Shown one piece after another: positions 46,340 through 57,583 of a stretch of DNA of 64,000 nt. The stretch lies in NCBI GenBank assembly GCA_963556255.1, contig OY744611.1, positions 2,219,030 to 2,283,029 of the forward strand, read 5' to 3'. The stretch's first letter is position 1. Each line of letters opens with the position of its first letter. A program made the translations under genes and the position numbers. This DNA is from Allolobophora icterica (Eukaryota > Annelida > Clitellata > Crassiclitellata > Lumbricidae). The notes under the pieces were generated by a model. That model did not search any database, had not been told where the DNA came from, and saw only the letters and a list, made by a program, of their open reading frames with translations.

Positions 46340-47240
46340 CTGGACGACAGTGCCAAGTGGAGTGCCACAAAGATCAGTGCTTGGGCCACTGCGGTTCGTA
46401 CTTTTATTAATGACATAGACGATGGGATTTTATCCAAATATATTTCTAAGTTTGCAGATGATACAAACTATGTAGAGCAGTGGATGATGAAGAAGAAGCA
46501 ACGATACTGTGTGAAGATCTACGAAGAATGTTCAGATGGTCACAGGACTGACAAATGGTCTTTATTTGGAAAAGTGCTCAGTGAGTTTTCACATGAAATG
46601 GGAGGTTAGGTATTGAAAGTGAGTGAGGAAGAAAGGGACGTGTGAGTGATTATGCACAACAGTGCAAAACCTTCAAGGCAATGTGCTGAAGCTTCAAAAA
46701 AGGCTAACTCAACTTTAAGGATGATAAGAAGGACAATAGTCACCAGAGACAAGAATACAATACCGAGGCTGTACAAATCGCTGGTTAGGCCACAGTTGGA
46801 ATACTGTATCCAGGTATGGAATCCATACCTGAAACAGGACATTGAAAAGCTGGAGAAAGTGAAAACAAGAGCTACAAAAATGATTTGAGGCCACAAGAAT
46901 TTGAGTTATTAAGAAAGATTGAAAAGGTGTGGACTAACAACATTAGAGAGAAGGAGGAGAAGAGGAGATCTGATCGAAGCTTATAAGATTATAAGCTTAT
47001 AAGATTATAACTGGAAAGGAAGCACTGCAGTGGGAGAGTTTTTTGAATTTGCACCAAGCAAGGCAACTCGGGGACATAGGTATAAATTGTTCAAGAGGCC
47101 GAAAGAAACATTAGGGCAGAAATTCTTCGGTACAAGAGTTGTAGACCTGTGGAATGGTTTGGATGATAGTACATGTACTGTTTCAGTGGACTCTATCACA
47201 GCTTTTAACAAGAAGCTAGGAAAATTAGGCTATTAAGCAT
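46340..47240 (+). mobile_element. CR1/L2-group LINE, RT second half and C-terminus
   Basis: SGVPQRSVLGPLRFVL, then a frameshift, INDIDDGILSKYISKFADDT (FADD intact), SRQCAEASKKANSTLRMIRR, SLVRPQLEYCIQVWNPYLKQ, LERRRRRGDLIEAYKI and FFGTRVVDLWNGLDDSTC, ending at a stop at 47236. Same family as 15520-16170 and 20520-20935. It lies between the two halves of the CARD/propeller locus. Confidence 0.87.
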
Positions 47241-47829
47241 TCCAGGTTAATTTGCAGTGGTTCTTCTGAACCAATTAAGACCCCTTATTATGTCATGTTG
47301 TGATATGGAATGTAAAAAAAGACAAAAAGTGAGATGTTCAGACATTAATGACAGGGAGAGGTAGTCAAATGGAAAGCAAGTAATAAAGAGGTTGCTAATG
47401 AGCAATCAAATCAGTTAATTAGAAAAAGAATGGGATGCGGTTAAACGGTTGGTAGCGAGATATAGAAAGCAGTAAAAACCAGCAGCAGACAAACAATAAA
47501 AGAGACAATGAACAGTATAATAAGTAATACAAAATAAATATAAGGAAACACAGCAATAGAGCAGACAATTAAATTATAATATAATGAATAAATATAAAGA
47601 ACACATTGTAATCGAATCGATTTCTAAGTAACCAACATCACTCAATTCTATATACCTAAGCATTTGCCAACTGCACTTTATTTGTAATTACATAATTAAA
47701 ATAAAATTAATAACATCACATAAATAAATAAATAAATATCTGAAACTAACTAAATATGTAGATGTCAATTATAATATAATAAGTAAACAAGATACTATTA
47801 AGAGTAAATAATAATTTTGATATATTTTA
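47241..47829. other. AT-rich intron-like stretch
   Basis: A/T-rich with many AATAAATA words, ending in a good acceptor (GATATATTTTAG, 47819-47830). No coding signal. Confidence 0.45.
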
Positions 47830-47830
47830 G

Positions 47831-48745
47831 TCGTGTGTCCGATTGCCATTAATTTCACTCGGAGATTGGAGGTACGAGGATATGAAAATGTAGACTTTAC
47901 AGAAGATGAAACTGTGTGGGGAGTGACTAAACTGCGAAATGAAATCTACGTCCTCTGTGGATCACAAGTAATTCGTGTCTTTAATGATCGAAATCTATTT
48001 CGCCTTCGGAAGAACATCTACATAAAATATATTTAAAAAACCCTATGACATTGCATCCAGTGAGATGGAAAATTGTGTGTATGTCTCTGACCAAACAGGG
48101 AAATGTGTCTGGAAGATTTTAAGAGAAACATCTCACAAACACAAATTCATCAAATGGCTGATCACTGATTATCAGCCAAGTACTTTGTCAGTGTCTAGTG
48201 ATGGTCACTTGTTAATAGTCAATAAGATATCGTCCATCCTGATGATCTACGGATCAGACGCAGAACTTATTCGATCAATTCAATTACAAGGAGACAGCAA
48301 CGATCGATTTCACGCAGTTGTAACATCCATCGGGAATTTTATTATCCTTCACAGGTGGACTGAGAAAGAGAAGGAAGAGAGTGGGTCAAGTGTGAGAAGG
48401 ATGGTAATAAAGTGGGGCATATATGAATTGGCTAGAGATGGACAGATGGTCATCCGTCGTTTCATTCCTTCAAATGAAACACAGCAACTGAAATATCCTT
48501 TGTATCTGTCACTCGATTCAGACGACCGAGTGTTTGTGGCTGATCATGCGGATGATAGAGTGGTTCTCCTGGATTCCGATCTTAAATGGAATCGAATTAT
48601 TTGTCCAACAAATGAAGAAGAAGAAGAAAAAACGAGGATTCGACTGCCATGGAGATTGTGTTACGACGAAGAAAAGAAACAACTGATTGTCAGTACAGAT
48701 AGAAACGGAGCAGGAGTTAATGTTTATACTTTAAGTAGAAATTAA
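47831..48745 (+). CDS. Beta-propeller (NHL/TolB-like) region, with a one-base frameshift
   Basis: The acceptor TATATTTTAG|TCGTG puts the first frame in phase 1. It reads VCPIAINFTRRLEVRGYENV, WGVTKLRNEIYVLCGSQVIR and then a TAA at 48034. The next frame takes over without gap: PYDIASSEMENCVYVSDQTG, STLSVSSDGHLLIV, MIYGSDAELIRSIQL, HAVVTSIGNFIILH, YPLYLSLDSDDRVFVADHAD, RVVLLDSDLKWN, LPWRLCYDEEKKQLIVSTDR and NVYTLSRN-stop. The recurring blades (PxxL/I-x-S-SDG-LLIV) fit a six-bladed NHL-like propeller, a protein-interaction platform. The frameshift lies in an A-run (about 48034-48042): an assembly error, or the copy is a recent pseudogene. No start codon is seen, so upstream exons are needed; the CARD region is the nearest candidate. 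Confidence 0.72.
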
Positions 48746-49133
48746 ACTCACTTTTCATCAACAGATTCTGATATACAACTACTGTATCTCTTTAAAACTC
48801 TTCCGAGTAATGAGAAAAATCTACTAATTCGTGAATGTATTTTTAATAATATTTCTTAATACTTAGCAGATATAAAAATATGACATGGCACATTTTGCTA
48901 AAGAAATCACAGAAATCACGTGGAGCGCGATCTCCATCAGTAAAATGGTTGAATATGATGACCGTTGCATATTCTGAATGGGGCGGTACGCAATTTAATA
49001 AATAAATAAATAAATAAATAAATTAATTAATTAATTTATTTATTTATTTATTTATTTACTAAAGCTCCCATATGTCTCATCTGCAGCGTGGATGACAGTT
49101 TTTACACATCGGAGACATGTTCTACTCCGAATA
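48746..49133. other. 3' flank with a (TAAA)n/(TTTA)n inverted tract
   Basis: No exon. 48998-49060 is a run of TAAA followed by TTAA then TTTA units, a simple-sequence palindrome. Confidence 0.6.
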
Positions 49134-49554
49134 ATAAGTACTAGGGTGGGGCAAAAAGTAATCAAAACTCGAGTTCAGTTTCCGGACTAAGCTAAAACAA
49201 AGGTCCATGTTAAAGTTGATATTGCACCAAAATGGATTTGTGATATATATCACCGTTTTCTATCAACTTTGTCTGAAACACCAGCCAAAAAACGCAATAT
49301 GTTGTAAAATTAGAGCTGGTCTTACATCAGCCGGTTTAATGGTTATGACTTTCAATTTAGAACCCAAAGTTAGAGCTACAAACAATAATGAGTAATAAAA
49401 TAAATGAAAAAACATCTGGCACAGTACTGCAGTGTTAGTGTTTTAACTTAGCTCAGAAAATCAGCCTTAGTTTCTATAGTTGGCACGTCCAATCTTGATT
49501 TCTTCATTTGAATGATAACACCGCGGCGTGAGTCATGTCCGTGAACTCGGCATC

Positions 49555-52500
49555 AGACTGCAGAAACTCTACTTAAACTGTCCTCTTATCTCTCCTCTCT
49601 GGTAGCTATACTGCGTTTGACAGATCCCAGATCTCGTTGCTTGCTCTATTTAACATCTCTGTTGCATTTGACATGGTTGACCATGAGATCCTCCTGCAAC
49701 GTCTCGAGTCTTAAAGTGGTCTCAGGGGTTCATCTCTTCTTTGGTTCCGGTCCTACCTTACAGATCGCACACAAACGATAATCTGGGGTGACTCCAGAAC
49801 ACACTGGGTTACTGTCAAGTTTGGTGTCCCCCTGGGATAGTACTTGGCCCACTACTTTACCTGCTTTATACAGCTGATATTTCCTCCATCTTTGTAACAC
49901 ATTTAACCACTGGCCGGCTCTATGCTAATGACGCCCAGGTCTACGTGCATGGGCCCCGTATGCTTAGCTGTTTCTTATTGCTCGCATTGATGCTCTTTCA
50001 TGACCTTCAAGCATGGCTGACCTTAAACCTGTTTTCTTTAAACTCAGCAAAGACCCAATTGATTTGGTTTGGAACTCGTCAACAAGTGGCCAAGGTTGAC
50101 TACCCTCTTTTATCTCAAAGCTTTCCTTCTTATACATTATCTGCATCTGTCCGTAACCTGGGTATTATTCTTGATAGCTCCCTTTCTTTTTCTGACCATA
50201 CCTCTAATCTCACCCGCTAGTGCTAGTGCAAAGTTTCAAGGCTATCCGAAGATCTGTCTCCTCTCCAGTCTTTACCTCCATTGTCTATGCCTTTATCTGC
50301 TCTCGCATTGATTACTGTAAATCCCCCTTTGTCGGCCTCCCCAAAGTCCATATCTCCCCTCTACAATCTGTTCTTAAAGCAGCTGCCAGACTAATCGCCC
50401 GTCTCCCACGATTCTCCCATATTCCCAAATTTATGTTTGAACATCTTCACTGGATTCCACTTACTGCCCCCATCCAACTAAAGGTACTTCTATATGACTT
50501 ATTTGTTCCCCCAGTGAGAACGGCGATGGTCCAGTCTCGTTCCAACTATAGGTACTTATCCATATTTGCCGATCTTACCTGGGACTTGCTCCTAAATACC
50601 TCTGTGACCCATTACGTCTTCCTTAGGGTGGTCCAGAAAACTAAACTTCAAGCTAGAAACCAGGACACCCTCTCAGTTTTTTAGACCTGTCAATAGTATT
50701 ATTGAGATAAAATTTCAGCTCCCTATTCCAGCTGGAAGATGGTGCTCAATGACATATAAATATTACCATATAGTAGTATTTGCTGTAAATCTTGATGCCG
50801 ATAACTTGGTCAACATTTGTCATGGAGATGAGCTTTAAATAGTTTCTGTTGCGTTATCATACTCACTTACTTACTGGTACTTGGAACAAAAAAGTGTACA
50901 GTTCTTGTTGAAGGTCGTGCTGCCCACTTCCTGTCTTTTTGGCTGACATGTTTTCAGAAGTGAATTTTTACATTACAATTGCTGCAGTGCTTGGCTGTGA
51001 TCCTTCTGCCCTGCCACTTTGCACCATACACAGAGTGCATAAGAGAGCCAGGATACAGCACGCTGAAGCTGTAAGATCTGAATTTGTACCAGATTAGCCA
51101 CTGGTACTACACTGGGTTGGGAAAACCCTGGTTAAGGTCTTTGGAGCAGGAAATGTCGACCGCCTGCCAGTGCTGGTTTCAAGTGGTGGTGTGAATAAGC
51201 TCCTCTTTGTGCCCAAATTAGCCTTTGGGACAGGATACAATGAATTCATGGTCGTTCATATTCTTCTGAAGTTGTGAAAACTCACAGTTGACAAGGTTCA
51301 AGCCTCGAGCTTTGAAACAATGTCTGTCAACACTGGGCATTTCAACAGAGTGTATTTTCTTCTATAAGACAAATAGGCTGAGCGCTCATGTGGTTGGCCT
51401 GTCGTCATCATGTAATGGAATTGATTTTAGCCAACGTATTCACTTTGTGCTGCAGTCCATCTGTTCACCATAAATCCCAATCTTCAAGAGATTTAAAGCT
51501 GCTGGGAAGGTGTGACACGTGTCAACTTCCGAGGACTGGAAGTCATAGGCGGCACTGAAGACCCTCATGAAACAGCGTCAGTTTCCTCAAGGAGTTTGCT
51601 GAAAGAAAGTCAGATTCAGATATCAGAGACAACAGTACTACCAAGAGCTCATTGAGCTGACAGTGGTTGTCCTTTGAAGTCAGTCTTCAATGATTCACTG
51701 GAGAGCCCTGGGCCAATTCACCATGCACGTTGTATGGCCAAGGTACTGTACGCAATCAAAATTTACCTTTTTGCGATCAACCTGATGTATTCAAGAAGAA
51801 ACTCAGATTCATTGATTTTTGAAGTTTGGTGCCCTGTTTATGCAAAGGCATGGACAAAGGCCCCTTGCTGCTGAAGGTCCAGAACAAGATCTGTCACTTT
51901 GGATTGGTCTAGGACAATATGAGTCAATTGGCTGTGAGATCAGCATTCCTCCAAGGAAAGTCCTAGAAAATCACTTGTGGTACCTTTCAGATGAGACTGT
52001 AGGCCTAGGTGTTCTCAGACCAACTTCCTGTGACAGATAAAATGAAGATTGTCGACAGAATGACTGCAAAGCCTAGTGAAAGGAGGTGAGAGCTGATGCT
52101 ACGGTACTGAAGGAGGGGGTTTGGGTTATTTTTACAACTCAGTGAGCATTGACACTACTGTCATACCTGAAGATGTTTGATTCCTTTCTTACACTTCAAC
52201 CAGAGAAATGGATCCAGAATGATGATTACAAGCAAGGTAGAGAGATAATTCAGCTGTTGAGAGTAGTGAATGACGCGGCTGAGGGGGTATGAAGTTGTTC
52301 GAGGAATTCTACCGACTCATCACCAATGATGCAGAAGAAAAGCAGTTTCTTCTCAAAGTGGTCGAGGCAATAGGAAAGCTGTTCTCACTCACACAACAAA
52401 GAAGTCTGCTGTTGACGCAGTGCTTGCAAAGCTTTGCAGTTCTAGAGTCAAAGACGGTAACAGGTGTTGAAATTAAAAAACAAGAACAATCAACATTCTA

Positions 52501-53173
52501 TATTCATGGATTGGACGATGTTTTTTGACATTTTTTGACATTTCCAATTCATTAAAATTCTAAAATTTTACAGTTCCATCTGGCTAACTGTTCTTGTATC
52601 ACATATCTTGTCAAATTACAGTAACATCTGATCTATCTTGAAATAAAATGCATTTGTATGCGCGACACATTCATATCTGCAATTAATGTCTATTTATCGG
52701 TATATGGCAAAGTAACACACTCCGTGAGCATCGTCTTCCAGTTGGAATAAGAAGCTGAAATTTTGTCTCAATAATACTATTGATAGGTCTAAAAAACTGA
52801 GAGGGTGTCCTGGTTTCTAGCTTGAACTTTATTTTTTACCATGCATCTGTGAACCACCGTAGTCTTCCTACTTCAGCTAGCTCCCTTCGCCCTCTTCGCT
52901 CCTCTGATCGACTTGACTCATTTGTTCCCCCAGTGAGAACGGTGATGACCCAGTCTCGTTCCTTTGTTACTATTGGCCCTTCGTTGTGGAATCAGCATCC
53001 ACCTTCGGCCCAAACTGCAGTACTATCCGGTGGTCCTGCTACAGCCTTTCGTTGTCTTTAAACTTGCCTCTATTTCCGAGGACTTTGGCATTGGGAGCGC
53101 CTCTGATTGGCGGGCCCTTGGTAGAGGCACTGATCAGTTTTGAAATACAATACAATACAATTCAATACAATAT
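49555..53173 (+). mobile_element. L2/CR1-group LINE, split by a DNA transposon
   Basis: Before the split: ISVAFDMVDHEILLQRLES, LLWFRSYLTDRTQTI, VLGPLLYLLYTADI, YANDAQVYVHG (catalytic box damaged), LNLFSLNSAKTQLIWFGTRQ, ASVRNLGIILDSSL, RIDYCKSPFVGLP and HLHWIPLTAPIQLKVLLYD. The split falls in a segment reading APKYLCDPLRLP on the left and TSASSLRPLRSSDRLD on the right (52870 on). Then come SRSFVTIGPSLWNQHPP and a GGAGCGCCTCTGATTGGCGG tail ending in (AATAC)n. A segment of about 40 bases with TTCCCCCAGTGAGAACGG occurs both at 50503 and at 52922. Confidence 0.88.
50624..52861 (+). mobile_element. DNA transposon (TAGGGTGGTCC family), copy B
   Basis: Starts TAGGGTGGTCC, ends GAACCACCGTA. Flanked by GTCTTCCT on both sides (50616-50623, 52862-52869). 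Nearly collinear with copy A (34377-37297) but lacking its nested element. The decayed coding region reads VGKTLVKVFGAGNVDRLPVL, GGVNKLLFVPKLAFGTGYNE, IGLGQYESIGCEISIPPRKV, NHLWYLSDETVGLGVL, EFYRLITNDAEEKQFLLKVV with many stops. Confidence 0.92.
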
Positions 53174-53452
53174 TGCAGTGTACTATGTAGTGTGTAATTT
53201 TTGTAATAAAGTGATTGTGTAATATATTATAGTAGCAGTGAATGAGTTTTTATGACCCTATTGTAATAAGATAAATGAATTTGTTATTTATTTCTAATGA
53301 AATATATTATGTGACACATTTTTTAAAGTTGCGACCCCTAGACATGATACAAAATAAGAAAAGTAATTATTTCATTAACCAGTACATGAGGTAGCTTCTA
53401 TTTATCATTGTCTGGTTGAAGCAACCGCTATTTGCCCCACCCTAATAAGTAC

Positions 53453-53890
53453 TGGTCTTCGCCCATCAAATTTAAGAATGCCTTGTGCTCAAATAGCGTC
53501 GACCGAATTCCAGCTTGCAGGTTTCTAAAGAATCAGTCGCTAGGAGATCTCTTTCCCGGTGGGTTTGACTGGCGACCTCCAAGACATCAACTCTCGAGCA
53601 GTAAAATGACTCCGCGGCCCTTGGAGTGGTTGATATCATCTGTCAACATCTGTGACCATGTAAATCTGTTTGCGTGAGAGTTCTGCTACAGAAACTTAAT
53701 GAAGTGACTCACATGACAAATTCATATAATAACAAACAATGGCAACAACAGTAAAAATAGCAATAATAATAGCACAGAAAATAATGATTTGACGATCCAC
53801 CCACGTTTTTTTATTATTTGAAAAGGATCGGAATCACTCATGGATTGAGATCATACATGTAGTTAAGTTAGGCGGAGATCACCGTCTCAG
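53453..53890. other. Unassigned stretch
   Basis: A short open frame at 53432-53677 is unrecognised; A-rich around 53720-53790. Confidence 0.3.
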
Positions 53891-53892
53891 TT

Positions 53893-54215
53893 GGATGAAC
53901 ATTGGCAACTTCGACATAAATGTCGAACCTTTACAATGAACATTGGCAAATTGAACATTGGCAACCTGGACATAAACAACGAACATTTGCAACTTGAACA
54001 TTGACAACTTGAACATTTGGCAACTTGGACATAGACTTCGAACATTGACAACTTGGTCATAAGCATTAAACATTGGCAACTATGACACAGACATCGAACA
54101 TTAGCAACTTGAACATTTGCAACTTGGACATAAACATTGAACATTGGCAACTTGGACATAGATGTCGAGCATTGACAATGAACATGGGTAACTTGGACAT
54201 AGACATCAAACTTTG
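53893..54215 (+). repeat. Minisatellite, about 28-bp unit
   Basis: Units of GAACATTGGCAACTTGGACA plus TAGACATC, variably shortened to GAACATT(G/T)GCAACTT. Reverse-oriented copies lie at 54793-54880. Confidence 0.88.
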
Positions 54216-54675
54216 GAGACGCAATATATTTGGTTTGGCACTCGCCAACAGTTGGCCAAGATCGACCTGGTCTCCATAGCCACTGAATTCCCATTCTTCA
54301 CTTTTTTCTCTTCTGTTCGTGACCTTGGTGTTATTTTTGACCAGGAACTTTCTTTTACTCAGCATATCCATGGGCTGACGCGTGCTTGCTATTACCAACT
54401 GCGTCAGCTCCGAGTCATTTTCCGCTCTCTTTCTTTTCCTGCAGGCTCCACCTTGGTTCACGCATTTGTTGTAAATCGCTTGGATTACTGCTCTTCTTTC
54501 TTTGTTGGACTCCCTCAGGTCCGTCTTTCTTGTCTGGAGAGGGTTTTGCAGACGACTGCACGCTTGGTTGGGGGTATCTCCAGATATGACCATGTTTCCG
54601 AATACGTGAGAGATGTCCTTCACTGGCTCCCAGTCCAGCAGCGCATCATTTACAGGGTCTCCTCAATGGCCTGAC
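54216..54675 (+). mobile_element. L2-type LINE RT thumb fragment
   Basis: QYIWFGTRQQLAKIDLVSIA, SSVRDLGVIFDQELSFTQHI, RLDYCSSFFVGLPQVRL, RDVLHWLPVQQRIIYRVSSM in one open frame. It starts exactly where the minisatellite stops. Confidence 0.87.
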
Positions 54676-54792
54676 AATGTGCCTGGCCACTAATTGCATA
54701 TTTTTGCACACTTTGTGGACTATTACTGCATGTGGTTCACAATTTCTCTGCGAATCAACCCATTTGGTCATTGTGGAGCAGTAAAGTACTGC

Positions 54793-54880
54793 GAATAAAT
54801 GTCTATGTCCAAGTTGCCAATGTTCAAGATGCCAATGTTCGAGTTGTCAATTTTTGATGTCTATGTCCAAGTTTCCAATG
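54793..54880 (-). repeat. Minisatellite copies in reverse orientation
   Basis: ATGTCCAAGTTGCCAATGTTC is the complement of the 53893-54215 unit; about three units. Confidence 0.85.
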
Positions 54881-55413
54881 TTCAGAGAGGGTCATTTTTT
54901 CTCATTTTCAATCTTCAGCTAGACAAAATGTATCCACCAAGCATCAAGTTCTTCCAGCTTCTCTTGATTAGCACCACATAAACTAGGTGTCCTGTAAATT
55001 TGATTCATTTATCTGCAATAATAGTGGACTTATAACCTTCTGAATATGGCACCAAATTTAGACACGATTTCCAAATCGCGAAAAACGGGGTCATCATAGA
55101 TGTACTTAAAATTCCTTCAAAAATTAAATACTAAGAATATTACTGTGAAATTTTGCACAGCATATTTTAATACACCAGTACACATTCTGTGCAAATTTCA
55201 TCAAAATCTGAGATGGTCGAGTGGGAAACTTGCAAAACATTGGTTGATTTGAGGCGGAATGACCCTAATATCTAAATTTAGGACCCCTTGGGGGACCCCT
55301 AAACATTATCTAAAAAAATTGAAAATTTTACACAAACATTATCATCTCACAAATAAACTTTTTGACTGGTGAGACCTAAGATTTTCCAAAACCAATTTTT
55401 TTGGGACACCCTA
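54881..55413. other. Unassigned stretch ending in a transposon-like terminus
   Basis: The right end GGGACACCCTA (55403-55413) inverts to TAGGGTGTCCC, like the TAGGGTG termini elsewhere. No matching left end was found. Confidence 0.35.
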
Positions 55414-55420
55414 ATATATG

Positions 55421-55486
<66 letters not shown>

Positions 55487-55501
55487 ATTATATATATATA
55501 T

Positions 55502-55543
<42 letters not shown>
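55421..55543. repeat. (AT)n microsatellite with TTATAT interruptions
   Basis: AT units broken by TATTATAT near 55473-55508. Confidence 0.97.
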
Positions 55544-55546
<3 letters not shown>

Positions 55547-55699
55547 CAGCACATGAGAGCATTAATCTCTAAATACGTCACATCCTTCATTGGTTTTTAA
55601 CATTGGATAGAGTTTCCACTCCATGGACGTCTTAAAGAAGTGTTTTCTTAGCGATCCTATAAAAAATTCAAATAATAAATTTGTCTAATCTGACCAAAA

Positions 55700-56390
55700 C
55701 CAGGCGTATATCGCAACACGCGCTAGCGAGATAATGGCCAAAATGTGACACAAACTTAATTTTTTTCTATTTTTAGTTTTTGACAGAAAGTGATATATAA
55801 ATATGTTTTAAACAGATTAAAACTTCAATTTATGAACAAACATTAAGTTTTAATGGTATTTTGGATGAATTTGTAGTAGCTACTGTTTTAATAATTCAAT
55901 AACTTTCGTGAATGAAATTCGCCATTTTCCCGCTATTAATAGCCCGAGTCAGCGTAAGGCTAGCATTATAGCAAACTTATTATCAGTGGAAAGCCCCGCC
56001 TTCCTTCTCCCTATAATATGCAGCCTGTATTCAAATAATTTTAAAATGTAAACGAATCAGAGCGTTTGAAACATACCAACAAACCAGGTCTGGTTGCCAT
56101 CACGTGACTGGCATTTAAATACGAATGAATCTATTGGACGATAGGTAGGTCATCAGTCACTGCTCATGTGCAGTAGCCCAATAACATAATAATAACGTCT
56201 CGGCGGATGCGCTCTGACCATAATAAACAACGACATTAACTTTCGCACTGTCTTTTGGACAAAGTTTCCAAGCGTTTAGTTGGTTTATATTGAATAATTT
56301 AACTTGAGAAATAAAATGGCAAGCGAAATAGCGAAACTTTTAAACTCGTCCAAGTCTGATACTGAAAAGACCTCCGTCAAGTTGGTTTGA
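55700..56390 (+). other. Unique-looking stretch, possible promoter and first exon
   Basis: Contains ATCACGTGAC (E-box-like, about 56099) and the short frame 56316-56390 (24 codons, MASEIAKLLNSSKSDTEKTS) in good initiation context (AAAATGGC). No intact donor follows, and satellite DNA begins about 110 bases later. Only a weak candidate. Confidence 0.2.
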
Positions 56391-56499
56391 TATTCACATT
56401 CGGATATTGGATATTCGGTATGGAAAGCCGCAGGTCAAATACAAGTTTAAACATCTTCAAAAAATTCGCATTTCTACATAAAATGTTAAATCAAACCCA

Positions 56500-57583
56500 C
56501 CACCAATCAACAGTTATCCACTGTAGGCAATCAGAAATAATCGCAAACTAATTACTGCATGTGGGAAAGTGGGTCAAATTTAGGCCTAAACACGGGAAAA
56601 GCCATTTTCACACATTTTCTCACTGTAAGTGTCTCATAACATGTGCTTCTATGACTTTCACTATTCCTATCATGAGTTATCCACCTAGGAAACCAGAAAA
56701 TAATTTCAAACTGAATTTACCATGTGGGTAAGTGGGTCAGATTTAGGCCTAAACACGGGGAAAAGCCATTTTCACACATTTTCTCACTGTAAGTGTCTCA
56801 TAACATGTACTTCTATGACTTTCACTATTCCTATCATGAGTTATCCACCTAGGAAACCAGAAAATAATTTCAAACTGATTTTACCATGTGGGTAAGTGGG
56901 TCAGATTTAGGCCTAAACACGGGGAAAAGCCATTTTCACACATTTTCTCACTGTAAGTGTCTCATAACATGTGCTTCTATGACTTTCAATATTCCTATCA
57001 TGAGTTATCCACCTAGGAAACCAGAAAATAATTTCAAAATGATTTCATTATGTGGGTAAGTGGGTCAGATTTAGGCCTAAACACGGGGAAAAGCCATTTT
57101 CACACATTTTCTCACTGTAAGTGTCTCATAACATGTTCGACTTAGAACTTTTTTCTTCCTATCATGAGTTATCCACCTAGGAAACCAGAAATTAATTTCA
57201 AAATGATTTCATTATGTGGGTAAGTGGGTCAGATTTAGGCCTAAACACGGGGAAAAGCCATTTTCACATATTTTCTCAATATAAGTGTCTCTTAACATGT
57301 TCGACTTAGAATTTTTCTCTTCCTGTCATGAGTTATCCACCTAGGGAACCAGAAAATAATCTCAAACTGATTTCATTATGTGGGTAAGTGGGTCAGATTT
57401 AGGCCTAAACACGGGGAAAAGCCATTTTCACATATTTTCTCACTGTAAGTGTCTCATAGCATTTTCGACTTAGAAATTTTCTCTTCCTATCATGAGTTAT
57501 CCACCTAGGGAACCAGAAAATATTTTCAAACTGATTTTACCATGTGGGTAAGTAGGTCAGATTTAGGCCTAAACACGGGGAAA
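56500..57583 (+). repeat. 164-bp satellite, array 1 (about 6.5 monomers)
   Basis: The mark GTGGGTAAGTGGGTCAGATT recurs at 56724, 56888, 57052, 57216, 57380 and 57544, a constant 164-base step. Conserved words include TTAGGCCTAAACACGGGG and CATGAGTTATCCACCTAGG. The first monomer is diverged. Confidence 0.95.

Larger units (their letters stand above)
49142..53444. mobile_element. DNA transposon (TAGGGTGGGGCAAA ends), outermost layer of a nest
   Basis: It starts TAGGGTGGGGCAAA and ends TTTGCCCCACCCTA. Flanked by ATAAGTAC on both sides (49134-49141, 53445-53452), an exact 8-bp duplication. Own sequence is about 49142-49550 and 53175-53444; everything between is inserted. No transposase is recognised; probably non-autonomous and hAT-like. 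Confidence 0.92.

Noticed and set aside
54066..54623. 185-codon minus-strand frame
   Set aside because: It is the reverse strand of the L2 RT fragment and of the minisatellite.
56500..57583. Array of regulatory elements or a multicopy small RNA gene
   Set aside because: A constant 164-bp step and whole-monomer similarity mark it as satellite DNA; no polymerase III boxes or terminators recur.
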